Shown: piece by piece, positions 1-13,100 of the stretch
Layout: every line of letters begins with the position of its first letter
Position numbering within the stretch: position 1 is the stretch's first letter
Assembly: GCA_011800805.1 (NCBI GenBank)
Contig: MPNW01000098.1
Span: forward strand, 176,594-240,593
DNA: 64,000 bases
DNA from: Hirudo medicinalis
Lineage: Eukaryota; Annelida; Clitellata; Hirudinida; Hirudinidae
Direction: 5' to 3'
The notes under the pieces: model-generated
Databases searched by the model: none
Told to the model about the DNA's origin: nothing
Seen by the model: only the letters and a program-made list of their open reading frames with translations
Position numbers and translations under genes: made by a program

Positions 1-1046
1 ACTATTCTGTAATTTTTAAAACTAGTGCTTCTGAGTGCTTTTTTAGTGTTTGCTCAGGTATTTAACAGCAGACCAGATGGTCCGTAATATTCTCTATTAA
101 TTATTAAATTCACATGAGAAATATGCATATATATATATATATATTATTTAATAACCTTGAACCAATGAACTGACTGGAGAATCACCTGTCTCAATTTAAA
201 GAGGTAGGAACTCCTGGCAATAAATTGATTCCTGCTAATGCAATTGGTCGGCTTAGGCTTCATCTTAAATGATGTTTATTTACAGTTCCTCTTAACATTC
301 AATTACGCTTTCAAGAAGTGCTGAAGCATTGAGAAATGAGAAATAACAGACATTCTTTTAATGCGTATTAGTGAGGCTTGAATTATGCACGACCAATGCC
401 GCCGAACGGGGGTGGGGGGTGGGAGGGGGAAAACCTCCAAGGGGCCTGTCCGGGTTTTAATGTATTAAAATTACAATCACGACCTTTTTTTGCATTTCCA
501 TCACCAAATTGACATAACCCTCTGCCTAGGGGTCCGATACTTCCCTTGGCGACCCTGTGCGTGACAAATTTGTTTTTAAACATTATCTCATGATGTCACG
601 AACAAGCAACTGAATTGAATTTAAAGAGATAGGAAATATCACAACATTAGATAAAGTATCTTTGCTGATTCAACTTCTATCCACTTTTATGGAGTGTGGA
701 TTTCAGTAAAGCTTAACCTTTGAGTTAGAAGGTTGTAAAAAGAAAACAAAACTAGTCCAAGGGCTTAAAGGTTGTTGAGTTTTTGCAGCTCCTTAAATTA
801 ATATCTCGGCCGAAATTTTAGCAACATCGAAAAGAAGAGGAACTCAATAAGTATAATTGAAATATTTGTGATGGTAAATTTACAACTTATCGGTAATGAT
901 ATTCTTTTCAATAAATAACTTTTAAAAATCATTCAAAATTTACCACCATTCAGCAATCACTTAGTAATTTTAAAAAAATAATTCACGAAAAGGATAAATT
1001 GTAATTAATAAGATATTATTGATTATGATTATGATTGACTGTTCAG
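1..1046. other. Upstream intron of malate dehydrogenase
   Basis: The first recognisable MDH2 exon begins inside a codon after an acceptor at 1045-1046, so this stretch should be intron, with the 5' exons left of the window. I see no earlier MDH exon here. It contains a short AT dinucleotide run (about 127-145) and a G-rich dispersed repeat copy (about 405-560) that recurs near 23,020. Confidence 0.6.
405..560 (+). repeat. Dispersed repeat, copy A
   Basis: A G-rich head is followed by a gap-tolerant match to 23,021-23,140 in the same orientation: both have GGTTTTAA, a TATTA/AAATT core, CAC(A/G)ACCTTTTTT, then TTTCCAT and a distal ATAACC/ACATAGGGG-like segment. Two diverged copies about 22.6 kb apart in intron and intergenic DNA suggest an old interspersed element. 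Class unknown. Confidence 0.5.
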
Positions 1047-4000
1047 GTATGACCAGAGATGATCTCTTCAACACTAATGCCTCTGTTGTCAGAGACCTCA
1101 GTGATGCTGTGGCCAAGTATTCTCCTGGTGCAATACTCTGCATCATTTCAGACCCTGTGAGTTTTTAAACCGAATCCAACTGCCGATATTTTGTCGTGTT
1201 TTGGCCGTCCTCGCCGCATTTATTAATACGGTTTGATTGGAATTTGTTCGGCCTGTTTTTAAAACGTTCAAATATCAAACGCAAATGAAAAAAAACCATT
1301 CCGCACGTGAAAGACGGCCAATCTCCGGAGCACGTCCGAAGGTTTCCCAACCGATTTCCTGATACGTTACTGACCTTTACAAGCGCTATTTTGTGGGCTC
1401 AAATGCCTTCGCAATGGAGGTGAATGAGCTTCTTTATCAAATCGAACAAAGCAACAGGTTCAAAAACTGAACCTCTGTAAATGACTTGCTCAATTGGATG
1501 TCAGATGATTTCAGATTTTCTAAGCTATTAATGGCCACACACATTAAGAGCTGCAATATCAACAACAACAAAAAATATGCTTATAGTAATATTATTAACA
1601 ACCTAACCTAAGATTTGTATCTAACAATTATGTGTTAGTGATGTTTGTCTAAAACATTAAAACATAGAAATTTTAACTAATTATGCATAAATATTAACAT
1701 TTATAATTAAATTTTCTCTTGAAAATAAAATATTGAAAATAAAAAAGGCCAATGTAAAAATGGCCAATAAATGAACAAGTTCTCATTGCAAGACATTGTT
1801 TACAAACCTATTTCTCTGCAATTTGATTTGCTTCTAGCAGGTTTTTAATCTGTACTACTGCGACTACGAAAGTATAGTAAAAATTTGAGTACAACAAAAT
1901 GTTTTGAGGTCAGATTTGCTCCCTGTGTCATTAGAGTGATAACTTCTTAAAAACAAAAAAAAATTAACAGATAATCTGTGAAATTAATTGACAATTATTC
2001 TTCATTCAGAGCACAAAGAGAATTTTTTTTTTTTTAATTTTTTCAACTGTGAGCATGCAGTGTAGATGTAGTGTAGACTCAACAAAATTGATGTCAAAAT
2101 GTGGACCTCCTGAGACTTTGAGATCATCCTCATGATGATGACATGGAAAGAGTTTAAAGCTGTTAGTGGGAGACCATTTATTCGGAAATAAATATGAGAG
2201 AAAAGAAGCAAAGTCCAAAAGTAGCTCTAACGACGAGATTGAGGTTACCATGGAGTTTCAGATAATGGCTAAATTTAGATCATCTCAGAGATTGCGTATT
2301 CGGGCATTATGTCGGGACAATTGTTTACTTTTTAATGAATATTCATGTTCTTTTTATGCTCTGCTTATCTCGTGCCTCGCGGTGTTTATTTACAACATGA
2401 GAAACATGAGCCTTCAAAACAGCTTGCTGACATTATGACCTTGACACATTTAACAAGATCGAACTCTCATCTCCAAAATCGATCGGACTTAATTATTACT
2501 CCGTTAATTAGTGCTTCGCCTTGGATTCAATTTAATTTTTATTAAATTTAGATTTCATTTATTTAGTTCTAACTTGACAATTCTAATTTATCTCAATCTA
2601 TTGTAGATTAATTCGACAGTCCCCATAGCTAGCGAGGTGTTCATACATAGAGGGGTGTACGACCCCAAAAGGATATTTGGGGTGACTATGTTGGATGTTG
2701 TCAGGGCAAACACTTTCATAGCTCAAGCAAAGGTGAGGATCTAATTACTTAGAAACCTGATGTCTTATATTTAATAGTTAAGTAATTCAATTGAGTTATT
2801 AATTTGCTCGTGTTTTATTGCGATGATAAATTAATTATTAATAAAGAGCAATTGATTTTGTGTGGTAATCATTTTCAATTATAGGGATTTAATAAAAAAA
2901 AACATCTCTAGGTAAACATTTCATAAAATGTTACCAGATAAAAATGAGATTAGAAAACGTCTGATGTTGGGAATCTGGAGATTGCATAAGGATTCATTTT
3001 GAGTTATTTATTTTTTATAAATATAATTTTTTTAATTAAATTCAAAACTGTGCAGGCTTCTCTTGAGTGTTGTTGTGGCTCATTTTTCTACTGACTTTTA
3101 CTCGAACCCCTCTCGAAGTTGTAAATATCTTCACTCGTGTCGATGAGACGAAGTATTCATAGATTGTTTTAAAATGCTGTGAATATCACGATGACAACGG
3201 ACTCGCGTTGTGTCGTCGACTTGGCTCTATAGTTAACCAATTCAGAAGAATTACTTGCTTAATTGGCTCTCTTGGCTTTGCATAACTAATACCAATCAAA
3301 GGAAGTCAAGGGATTTAGAAATGTTTATTTATATTTATGTTACTTTCCAAAATTTAATGAAGTGTAATTTCATCTCATAAATGACATGTGACTTCTGCAA
3401 ATAAATTGTTTGTTAATTTCAATTTGCCATCAGTCAAAGTTTAAACTTGAGTTCAATTTCAGGGACTTAATGTTCATGATGTGAATTGCCCTGTAGTTGG
3501 GGGTCACTCAGGAGTGACCATTGTGCCCCTCATCTCTCAGTGTCAGCCATTCGTCTCCTTTCCCTTGGTGAGAATTTGTTGTTTTAAACAATTTGGCACT
3601 ACTGCATGCCGGGTTGGGAATACTAGACATTATGACTGTTGCCACTAAGGCACATGCAGGAAAGTTGAACCTGTTTAGCTAACTTGCATGCCTGTCATAT
3701 TGTGGCCTTATGATTGAGGTTGTTGTTTGAAGTGCTTGGGGTTCAAATCCTGAGTCTGCCACCTCTAATGGAAGCAGGGGTTGTTATTGTCTTCGTTATT
3801 GTTGCTGCATGTTGTTAGGATTGCATGTTGTGTGCTCGATATGATATTAAGCTGATTTGGTTGATACATTTACTTTCATGTTTCAGCTGCATGAAAACAT
3901 CTGTTTAAAAGTGTCTGTTGCCATTTTTAGCAGTAATGTTGTTGTTGATGATGTTGAGGTGTCTTCGAAAAGACTCAATACTTGTGGTTAAAAATTAAAT

Positions 4001-5634
4001 CAATTGAACCCTGCATGACTGATGTATGGTTTTTGATTTCATAAAATTATATCATGGCTTCAGTGGCTCATTCAAAGTTCTTTTGTGTTGGAGTCATTGT
4101 TGATCATTCACAAAAACTTAAAATAATATTCAAGAAACCTCTTGATTCCCTTCGATAATCGTTCGCTCTGCCAATTGTTGAAGAACATCGTTGCACTGAT
4201 TGATTCCCGATTGTATTTCTTCGAAAACAGGATGAGCGCATCGCCATGACAACGAGGATTCAAAAGGCTGGCACAGAAGTGGTGGAAGCCAAGGCTGGAA
4301 ACGTGAGCATTTAAGACATAACTGGAAAATGCATTTCCTTGTCGATTATTAATTATTAAGTAAACCATCATTGAAATAGTCGCTTTAGGTTGAGCCATTA
4401 ATGCTAGGTTTGATTATTTCTATTATTTATCCATATTTACCATATTTATATTCTGTGCCATATGTCTTAATGCTTTCAAAACCACTGCCTTGAATTGTTA
4501 TGAATAATATTTTGCATCTTCTGGTTACTAAGCAAACTTACTGAAGTCAATGCTCGGCTTAGGCTATTGTGAAGATGATTAGGACTATTTTTATCTAAAT
4601 GAAACAATTTGCATGTAATTATAACTTTGTTACTTTTATTATACTGGTAATAAATAATATATTTACGATATAATGAAGCTCAATATTTTCGTTTAAATGT
4701 GTTTAGTAATAATAATAAATATGCCTCGATAAAATGCGCCTGTACTTACTACTTGCATTCTTCTTCTTCTTTAAACCGACTTTCATTAAGGGTTCGGCGA
4801 CGCTGTCGATGGCTTATGCCGGAAGTCAGTTCGTGAATTCGGTCCTAGAAGCTCTCCATGGGGAGACTGGCATAGTGGAATGTGCCTATGTCAGGTCGGA
4901 GCAGACGGAGGCCAAGTACTTTGCTACGCCCATACTTCTTGGGGTTTGCAAACTTTATTATCTGCTTGGTGTTGTTCGTGACACAATAATGGTGACTACT
5001 ATTGATGACGATGATGATGATGGTGGTAGTGGTGATGATGAAGAAGTCTAGTTGCAGTTGCCATAAACAAAAATGTGCAGCAAATGGTTTTGCTGTAAAT
5101 CTGTCTTTGAACTTTGCAGAAAACGAAATTTTGAGAATGATTTGTTTAACAACACTTGAGGTTTTGAGAATAAAGCAATTGTTTTTATTTTTTTTGTTTG
5201 AATAATGTTGCCATGAGATGCTTCACTGTGCGTTAAAGAGCCAACAAGTTGGTCTTTGAAATAGGCAAAGAAAGGATAGATAGATACTATTTATTTATGC
5301 TGAGAATATTATATTTTGTATTGTGTGATTCATATTTTTTTATGTGCCTACTGGTTAATTCTTTTGATTTACTAAATGATTTTTTTTTCTAAGTTGATGT
5401 GAATTGTTTGATTCTGGTTAACATCTGGCTCACAAAAATAAAATTAAACTTTGTTCTAGCAAATTTTCTGAAACTCAATGTTTATCAATGCAGAAAAATG
5501 GAATCGAGAAGAACTTTGGAATGGGCAAAACCATCGATTTTGAAGTAAACTTGATCAAGCAGGCAGTGCCTGAACTTCAGAAGAACATCAAGAAAGGCGA
5601 GGAATACCTCTTGAAGAATCCACTCACTGATTGA
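1047..5634 (+). CDS. MDH2: Malate dehydrogenase, mitochondrial type (3' part, six exons)
   Basis: NAD-dependent malate dehydrogenase of the mitochondrial matrix, which interconverts malate and oxaloacetate in the TCA cycle. Exons: 1047-1156, 2607-2732, 3463-3567, 4231-4302, 4791-4943, 5494-5634. They encode the last 235 residues. Visible family blocks are [41 protein letters not shown] with the catalytic histidine, IPLISQ-type residues ([10 protein letters not shown]), [15 protein letters not shown] and [10 protein letters not shown], then a lysine-rich C-terminus. Phase is consistent across all junctions; the first exon needs one base from an upstream exon. The N-terminus (targeting peptide and NAD-binding Rossmann fold) lies outside the window. 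The intron after the third exon holds a degenerate SINE and a tRNA-like fragment. The mitochondrial rather than cytosolic assignment rests on the sequence blocks. Confidence 0.95.
3591..3690 (-). mobile_element. Degenerate SINE copy 1 (MDH2 intron)
   Basis: On the plus strand it reads like the reverse of the SINE family seen at 10,912, 38,440, 45,105 and 47,855: TGCATGCCGGGTTGGG, then GACTGTTGCCACTAAGG, then GCACATGCAGGAA. It is more diverged than the other copies and lacks the distal tail. Confidence 0.5.
3702..3762 (+). repeat. tRNA-like fragment
   Basis: GGTTCAAATCC at 3740-3750 matches a pol III B box. An A-box-like TGGCCTTATGATTG lies upstream, and GTGGC at the 5' end can pair with GCCAC at the 3' end. 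At about 61 nt there is no room for a regular anticodon arm, so it looks like a tRNA-derived relic and not a functional tRNA. Confidence 0.3.
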
Positions 5635-7111
5635 TGCCTCTGCATTGCTAATGAAAACTAGTTTTGCTTCTTTGAGATGAACTCGTAAGAAATAAGAGAT
5701 CGATTTGAATGTTTAGCTAATTTACTTCAGTGAAGGAACTGATTTAAAAATTGGAAAGTCGAACTTGTTGTATTGTCTGGCTTTCTTAGATGTATTCTGA
5801 TATGAGTTTTGTTCAAATTTGTGGTGCTAATGGTGTAATGCCATTTGCATGTACCTGTCTTTTGTAAATGTCTTTGTCAATGTTACTTTAGTATTCCAAA
5901 TGCTGTCATTTGACAATCATGTTGTTATCCAAAAAGCACTGCACATTTCCTGCTGATTGACTTTGTTGTTTGTCAACGTCAATCGTTTGTAAGACCATCA
6001 TTCAGAAATCAAGATTTATTTAGTGCGTTATATGCGTGCCTTTTTATATCAAGAGAAGCATAATTTTTGTTCCCTACTGAAGTTTTGGTGGCATTGTTTG
6101 GATGTTTTGGAAATTCACAGAAGAGAGTAATTATCAAAGCTTCGACTTTACCTAACATCGCGATTGTGAAATGATTGGTTGGTTCGTGAGTAAAGCCAAA
6201 TTTCCTTATAGTTTACTTAGGGGAAATTTTTCTGAAAATTTAGTTGACCAAGTGAGGGTAGGAGTGGCATTTACAAACACCTGGAACTTGGAGTATGAGC
6301 AGATGATCTGACGGAAGCGCAAACTTGGTTATGGTGCGTAAGTGTTTCTGAATACTAAAGTGAGAATTAGGTTGTGGGTAACTTCTGTCCCAATCATCTA
6401 GTTTGGCAGCAGACGTTGATCTAGAACAACGAGAGGTGACGCCAAACAAATGAGAATTTATCAGGTCATGGAATCAGCCGTGGTCAACAGATGCAGAAAT
6501 CTGTATATTACTAAAAGTAACATAACTACTACATCATAATAATAGTAATATCATCTACATCATCACAATATATACGTATTACATCATTAGTACAGCTAAT
6601 GGCGAATAAATTAGGGCGGAGTCTAATAACATTCGAAACGATGATCCTTGATCAATTTGGCACACTAATTCCTATCTTCTAAATTAAACTAAGAGCTCGA
6701 TTTCTTTTGATCGTAAGGCTTAATAACAGCATTTAACAATGAAAGTGGAGTTTGTCGGCACTCCATTTTTCCAAATAAATTTATATGAATATTTTAATCA
6801 AAGTTTTTAACAATTCAGATTATTTAAATATTTCTAATAAAGAATATTATTTTGACAAGCAAAATGTTACCTCCAGTTATCGAATTATCTTTGACAACGT
6901 GACCTATATTAGCTTACCGAGGCCACGTATTATTTTGTTATATTGGATCCCCGTTAGTTTTGTTAAGTATGTCGCTTTTCTTACCTGAATTTAATAAATT
7001 TTATTTGAATTAAGTTTTTTTTGTCATAAAGCACTTATTCATTCTGTCATCTCTAAGAGACACCAACTTGTCTGCAGGGTTGTATACATTTCTCATTACC
7101 GAAGTGAGAGA
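5635..7111. other. Intergenic, MDH2 to COPB1
   Basis: Holds the MDH2 3' UTR and the COPB1 upstream region. I see no convincing exon, tRNA or repeat; short open frames here lack coding character. Confidence 0.5.
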
Positions 7112-10100
7112 ATGTTTGGCTACAACACGAATGCTGTGGAGCAGCCTTGTTTCACTCTGATAAACATTCCGAATGATTCGGACATGCCAAGTGAATCACA
7201 GCTTAAACATGAATTAGGTTACCAGACTGACATATTGCGAAATACCTGTTGCTAACGAACAGTACTTTATATGCTTATTTTACAATAGAGCATGGAGACA
7301 TCAAGACTAAAACAGAAGCCTTAAAGAAACTCATTCAGTTGATTTTGAATGGAGAAAAGATGCAGTCATTGTTAATGATTGTCATCAGATTTGTCATGCC
7401 TATTCAAGATCACACCATCAAGAAGCTGCTCCTTGTCTTCTGGGAAATTGTCCCAAAGTATTCTAATGATGGTAGAATGCTCCAAGAAATGATTCTTGTC
7501 TGTGATGCCTACAGAAAGGTTGCTCATAATGCAATAATATGATGTTGCATCATTATCTTCGATGCCTATATTCATTCTTTTGTAACCTTTTCATTACTAT
7601 CAGCTTGTATTTAATTAGAGATTAGTTAGGCATTCACACTGCTAAATAGGTAGAAATTGCTTCTGACAACAAGTTATTCAAAATTTTTATTTGTTTGTGA
7701 AATTATCGTTCATAAAATTTCTTATTAAATTAAATTTTGAACTTAGGATCTGCAACATCCAAATGAATTCATCAGAGGATCAACTTTGAGGTTCTTATGC
7801 AAACTGAAGGAACCAGAACTCCTTGAACCGCTGATGGCTCCCATCAAGGCATGTCTTGAACACAGACATTCATACGTCAGGAGAAATGCTGTCTTGGCTA
7901 TCTATACCATCTACAGGTTTCAATTTTAAAATTATATGTTTAATGGTTTTATTGTGGTGGCTAATTGGTTCATGATGTTTGTGAAATTGTGGATATAAGA
8001 CACTAATGGTTTATTAATAATACCAACAATAATTAAATATTCTTGTAGAATTAGAAGTGCTTTTGGTTGTTTAAGTTGTTATCTACAAAGTTGTTATCTA
8101 TATTGAAAAAACAAGTATCAGCTTATAATAATAATTTCGCTTATTTTGCTTCTGATTTGAATCACATTTTCTCATGTGGATGCATGTGTTGGTGATCAGA
8201 AGATACACGTACCAAATGTGTGATTGAAAATTTAAAACTCAATCAGTAAGTCGGTGGTGATTTAAGTGAACATCGTGCAAGTGCAGTGGAAAAACGAACA
8301 CGGCAGCTTGGAACAACAGAAAGTGTTTAATAAAGATTACCGACGAATGACATTGGACATTGACATTTTGTTGAAACTTGTTATTAATTTAGCTTATTAT
8401 TAAACGTAGAAACTTTGAGTTTCTCATGCCCGACGCTCCGGAGCTGATTGCCAATTATTTGGAGGGAGAAGCAGACGCCTCGTGCAAGAGAAATGCTTTC
8501 ATGATGCTCATCCATGCTGACCAGGTATGTTTTTGTTGTTAAATGATTAGCTAAATAATAATTAAGGACGTAATTAGGAGCTTTGTGTGTAATTAAGTCA
8601 TTGATTCTTGCTGAAAAATGAGGTTGGTTCTTACATGGAAGCTTATAATAGTAATTAGTATTATTACAATTATTGTAGTTAATTTTATTAGTCATGGCAT
8701 CGGAGAAGCCTTGGTTCTCACTTGTACATTGTTTGTTGTACTTGATTCTCGAGGGACAGCTTTGATTACAATTTTGTGTAATTTAACTTGTATAAACTAG
8801 AATAATTTAACTAGAATAAAAGTGCTAACAACTTTGACAGTCATTAGCGGAAGGCATGGGTCGAGTTGCACTGTTGGTGTTGCCTTAACTTCCTAAATTA
8901 TGAAACTTTGGTTTCCAAAATAATAATTAGGAACCATGTTTTGTTAATTAAATAAAATAATCACAATTAAGAATATTTATTGCAGGAGAAGGCTCTTAGC
9001 TACCTGAGCAGTTGCATTGACCAGGTGCACACCTTTGGAGACATTCTCCAATTGGTCATTGTGGAACTCATCTACAAGGTAGGTTACTTGGACGATCCAC
9101 GACATGCATTCATATTATTTGTGTTAATATTGACATTCACTATCCTTTGCTTAATAATAATGTTCAGATATTTTAGACATTTGTTGTTGTTGTCCTTTTT
9201 ATATTCAGTTCATTGTAAGACTTGCATTTGCAAGTTTTGTCAGGTAGCAAAAATAAATCAATTGATGCTTGCAATTTTGGGCAATTTTTGCCAAATACTT
9301 TGTCAAATTAAAAGATATCTTTTTGTTTTGATTTATGGCTTGAAAGTTTGGCTGCTGATTATTAGACTTAATTTTACCATTTATTTTAAAAAGAGTGCAG
9401 AGATTGCATGCAATTACTTGTTGTCCAGTTTTTAAGACGATGCTCGTCTCCAGGTATGCCATGCCAATCCAACAGAGAGAGCCCGCTTCATAAGATGCAT
9501 CTACAACCTTCTCAATTCCTTGAGTCCGGCAGTGAGGTACGAGGCGGCAGGAACCCTGGTAACTTTGTCCAATGCACCGACTGCCATCAAGGTCGGTTAT
9601 TGTGTTTGACACGGCCTTCGACGTTATGTTTTACTTCGGGTGCTCGATTATTATCGTACTTAATATTATTATTATTATTATTATTATTATCATCATCAGT
9701 ACGATGTGTTGATCATGCATTGTTGCTTAACTCATTATTGAGCATAATGAGATACTATTCCTTCCACAGTCACTAATTGATAATTGTTTGTGATAATTTC
9801 TTTATCGCATTACTCCCGGAAATTCATGATCTTTTATCGCGTAATCAAATGCTTGACATACTTGTTGCAGGCTGCTGCTCATTGCTACATTGAATTGATT
9901 GTCAAAGAGAGCGACAACAATGTCAAGCTCATCGTCCTCGATAGACTGATTGCATTGAAGGAAAGTCCGGCACAAGAGAAAGTACTTCAGGTGAGTTCAC
10001 CGAGTTGCCATCCGGATCGTCTGCCAGTTTGTGAACATTAAGATATTTAGTAATGGTCTAGCTGTAAGGCTCTGAGTTCATGGAAAGTCATGGATTCTGA

Positions 10101-13100
10101 TGATAATATTAGGGAGATATTTTATTTTGATTAAATTTAGATTTGAAACTCTTCTGAAATTTGATTTCATGATTGAGAATTACTTTCATCTGTTTCAACT
10201 GTTGTCAATTATTTCATATTACCAGGAACTTGCCATGGACATATTGAGAGTACTGAGTGCTCCTGATCTTGAAGTCAGGAAGAAAACACTCAACCTGGCA
10301 CTGGATCTGGTATCTTCCAGGAATGTGGAAGAGGTATTTTTCATCTTTGATTGATAAATGACGACCGATCGGCCAGTTTATTGATATATTTCATTAACAG
10401 TGATAAAGTGATTGCTTGAGTTGTATTTATTCATTTTATTAATGTTGTCGTCTGTTTTTATCCATCCGTCTGCATTCTCCATTACTTTGTCCATCCATCC
10501 AGATGGTACTGGTGCTGAAGAAGGAGGTCATGAAGACAAACAATTCGGTGGAGCATGAGGATGCGGGCAAGTATAGGCAGCTGTTGGTCAGGACCCTGCA
10601 CCAATGCACTGTGAAGTTTCCTGATGTTGCTGGCACCATCATACCTCTGGTATGTTGCCTCTTATGGTCCTCTATCCATTTGTCCAACCGTCTTCCTTGA
10701 CTCCATGATGTGCTTTTGCTTGTTTTTCATTGTTCTAACAGCATCTGAAGTTTCTATTAAATATCATGATAACAATTGGATAAGTCATAATGGTCGTAAT
10801 GTGATGTTGAAGTAATAACAGTGTGTTGCATTGTTAACATGTTATAATTTCCAAGAACAATTGATGATAACTATAATCATCAAGAGCAATGATTGTGGCT
10901 CAACTTTGGCATGCAGGTTGGCCAAATGGGTTGCATTCCTGCATACGGCAGTAATAAAGAGTCGTGATGTGTCGTGCTCAAAACCCGGCCTGCACTGCTA
11001 CAAGCACCCTTGGGAAGGAGCGCTACATAAATAGTTGACAAAGAATGCCTCTGATGCTATGCATATGGCGCTACATAAATGAACCACATTTATATTTATC
11101 CTGACTCTTTCCATCCTTTAGTTGATCGAGTTGTTGGGTGACCAGAATGAACTGGCAGCCTCAGATGTGCTCGTGTTCGTGAGGGAGGCTGTGCAGAGAT
11201 TTGAGCAGTTGAGACCAGTCATCATCAACAAACTGCTGGATACATTCTCTTCCATCAAGTCCCTCAAGTGGGTTGAAGATAATCATCACGATAATGATCA
11301 CTGATGAATATGATGATTATTATTATTATTATTATAAACAACTTGTATTATTGACTTAACTTAATGTCATGATGATATGAAGCAATGACTTTCAGATTGG
11401 CACCACCATTTGCAAGTGGTTGAGTGTCACTTGTGGATTAAGTATCATGCTCTGTTAAGTACTAGGTTTGTTAATTAATTCGTTGATTAACGAATTACAT
11501 CTCGATCAGGATTCACAGAGCAGCTTTGTGGATTCTCGGAGAGTACTGCACTAACAAAGAAAACATTCAGAGACTGATGACACTCATCAGGCAGTCACTG
11601 GGAGAGGTTGGTTCTCGTCGGGTGTCGGTCCGATAAAAACGTCAACTTTTATTCAGCCTGCTAATTTAATTCCATGACAATGAGATCATCATCGCCACCC
11701 TGAATTGCAGATTCCGATCGTGGAGGACGAATTGAGGAAGATGGCCGGAGAGAAGGAGGAGGACACCCAAATGATTCAGGGTTCCGTGCAGAGGCTCGTG
11801 ACTGCCGACGGGACGTATGCATCGCAGAGTGCTTTCTCTACCTCTGTCCCTGCTAAGAAGGAACAGACTAGGTTTGCTTATGAACCACCTCTTGGTTGCT
11901 GATTGACTGGCTGTCACGACATGATTGGTCATTATTTAGAGATTGCGGTGTCACCAATACAAGCTGAAGAGGCTCTTGTTTAAAAAAATAATTTTACTAT
12001 TTGTTGGGATTTCAGTAATATTTGAGTTGTACTCAATAAAAAGGTTGTTCTTGTTTCAGACCACCTTTGAGGCAGTTCCTAGCCGACGGCGACTTCTTCA
12101 TCGGTGCCGCTCTCTCCACGACCCTGACCAAGCTGGCCCTCAGGTTTGCAACTCTCACACAGGACAAGCAGAAGCAAAATGTAAACCAGTCTCCATTTCC
12201 TGCTTCATTTGTCGATTAAATACCTTTAATTGGATGATGCTTAGAAGATGCAATTTATACCTGATTATAATTATGATTAATTATGGTAATTATAATTAGC
12301 ACATTTTCAATGATTACTCCATTAGTCATTTGTTTCATGTTGCTTGAATAATTTATGCAGATGTTCATGGCTGAGGCGATGCTGATCATGGCAGCAGTTC
12401 TTCATTATGGAAAGTCTGGACTGCCTACTAAGGTTACTTGCTTTCAATAATCTGCCACATTTCAGTGATCATCATCATCATCGTTGTTGTTGTTGTTTAA
12501 TTCATCCATTCTTAAGATATTGTTGTTTCAAAAAAATCATTTGTCATGTCGTTATTAATGTTTGCCTGATAACTGTCGAGAATTCCTTTTCAAGAGTTTT
12601 TCAAACTAAGGTTCTAAGAATTTAAAGGCTCTGTAATTGTTGACAATATTTGATTGATTTTTTGGAAGAAATTGGTTCTGTAAAAGAAGTTGTCACTTCT
12701 GACACCTTTAAAAAAAATGATGGTGATATTTACCAACTACCTGTGATATGATAACAGCCGATAACGGACGACGACGTGGATCGCATAGCCACCTGCATAC
12801 GAGTCCTCTCCGAGCACTCTCCCTTCCTGGTAACCATCTTCAGTGACAAGTGCAGGTCCTCGCTGTCCAACATGCTGGCCATCAAGATCGAGGAGGAGAA
12901 GGAACAGCTGAAGGTTTGCAACGATCCTATTAAAAGCGATCGATTCGTTTGTCGAAAACATTGATGCTTGTTGATTTATTTCAGTTTGTGTAGTTGTTTG
13001 CATTCTTGAACCTGTCGTTAGTTTATTATTATTATTATTATTATTTTTATTTAACTTCTGTCATTGCAACTTTTTCAGGTTCGTGAGAAGAAGCCGGCAG

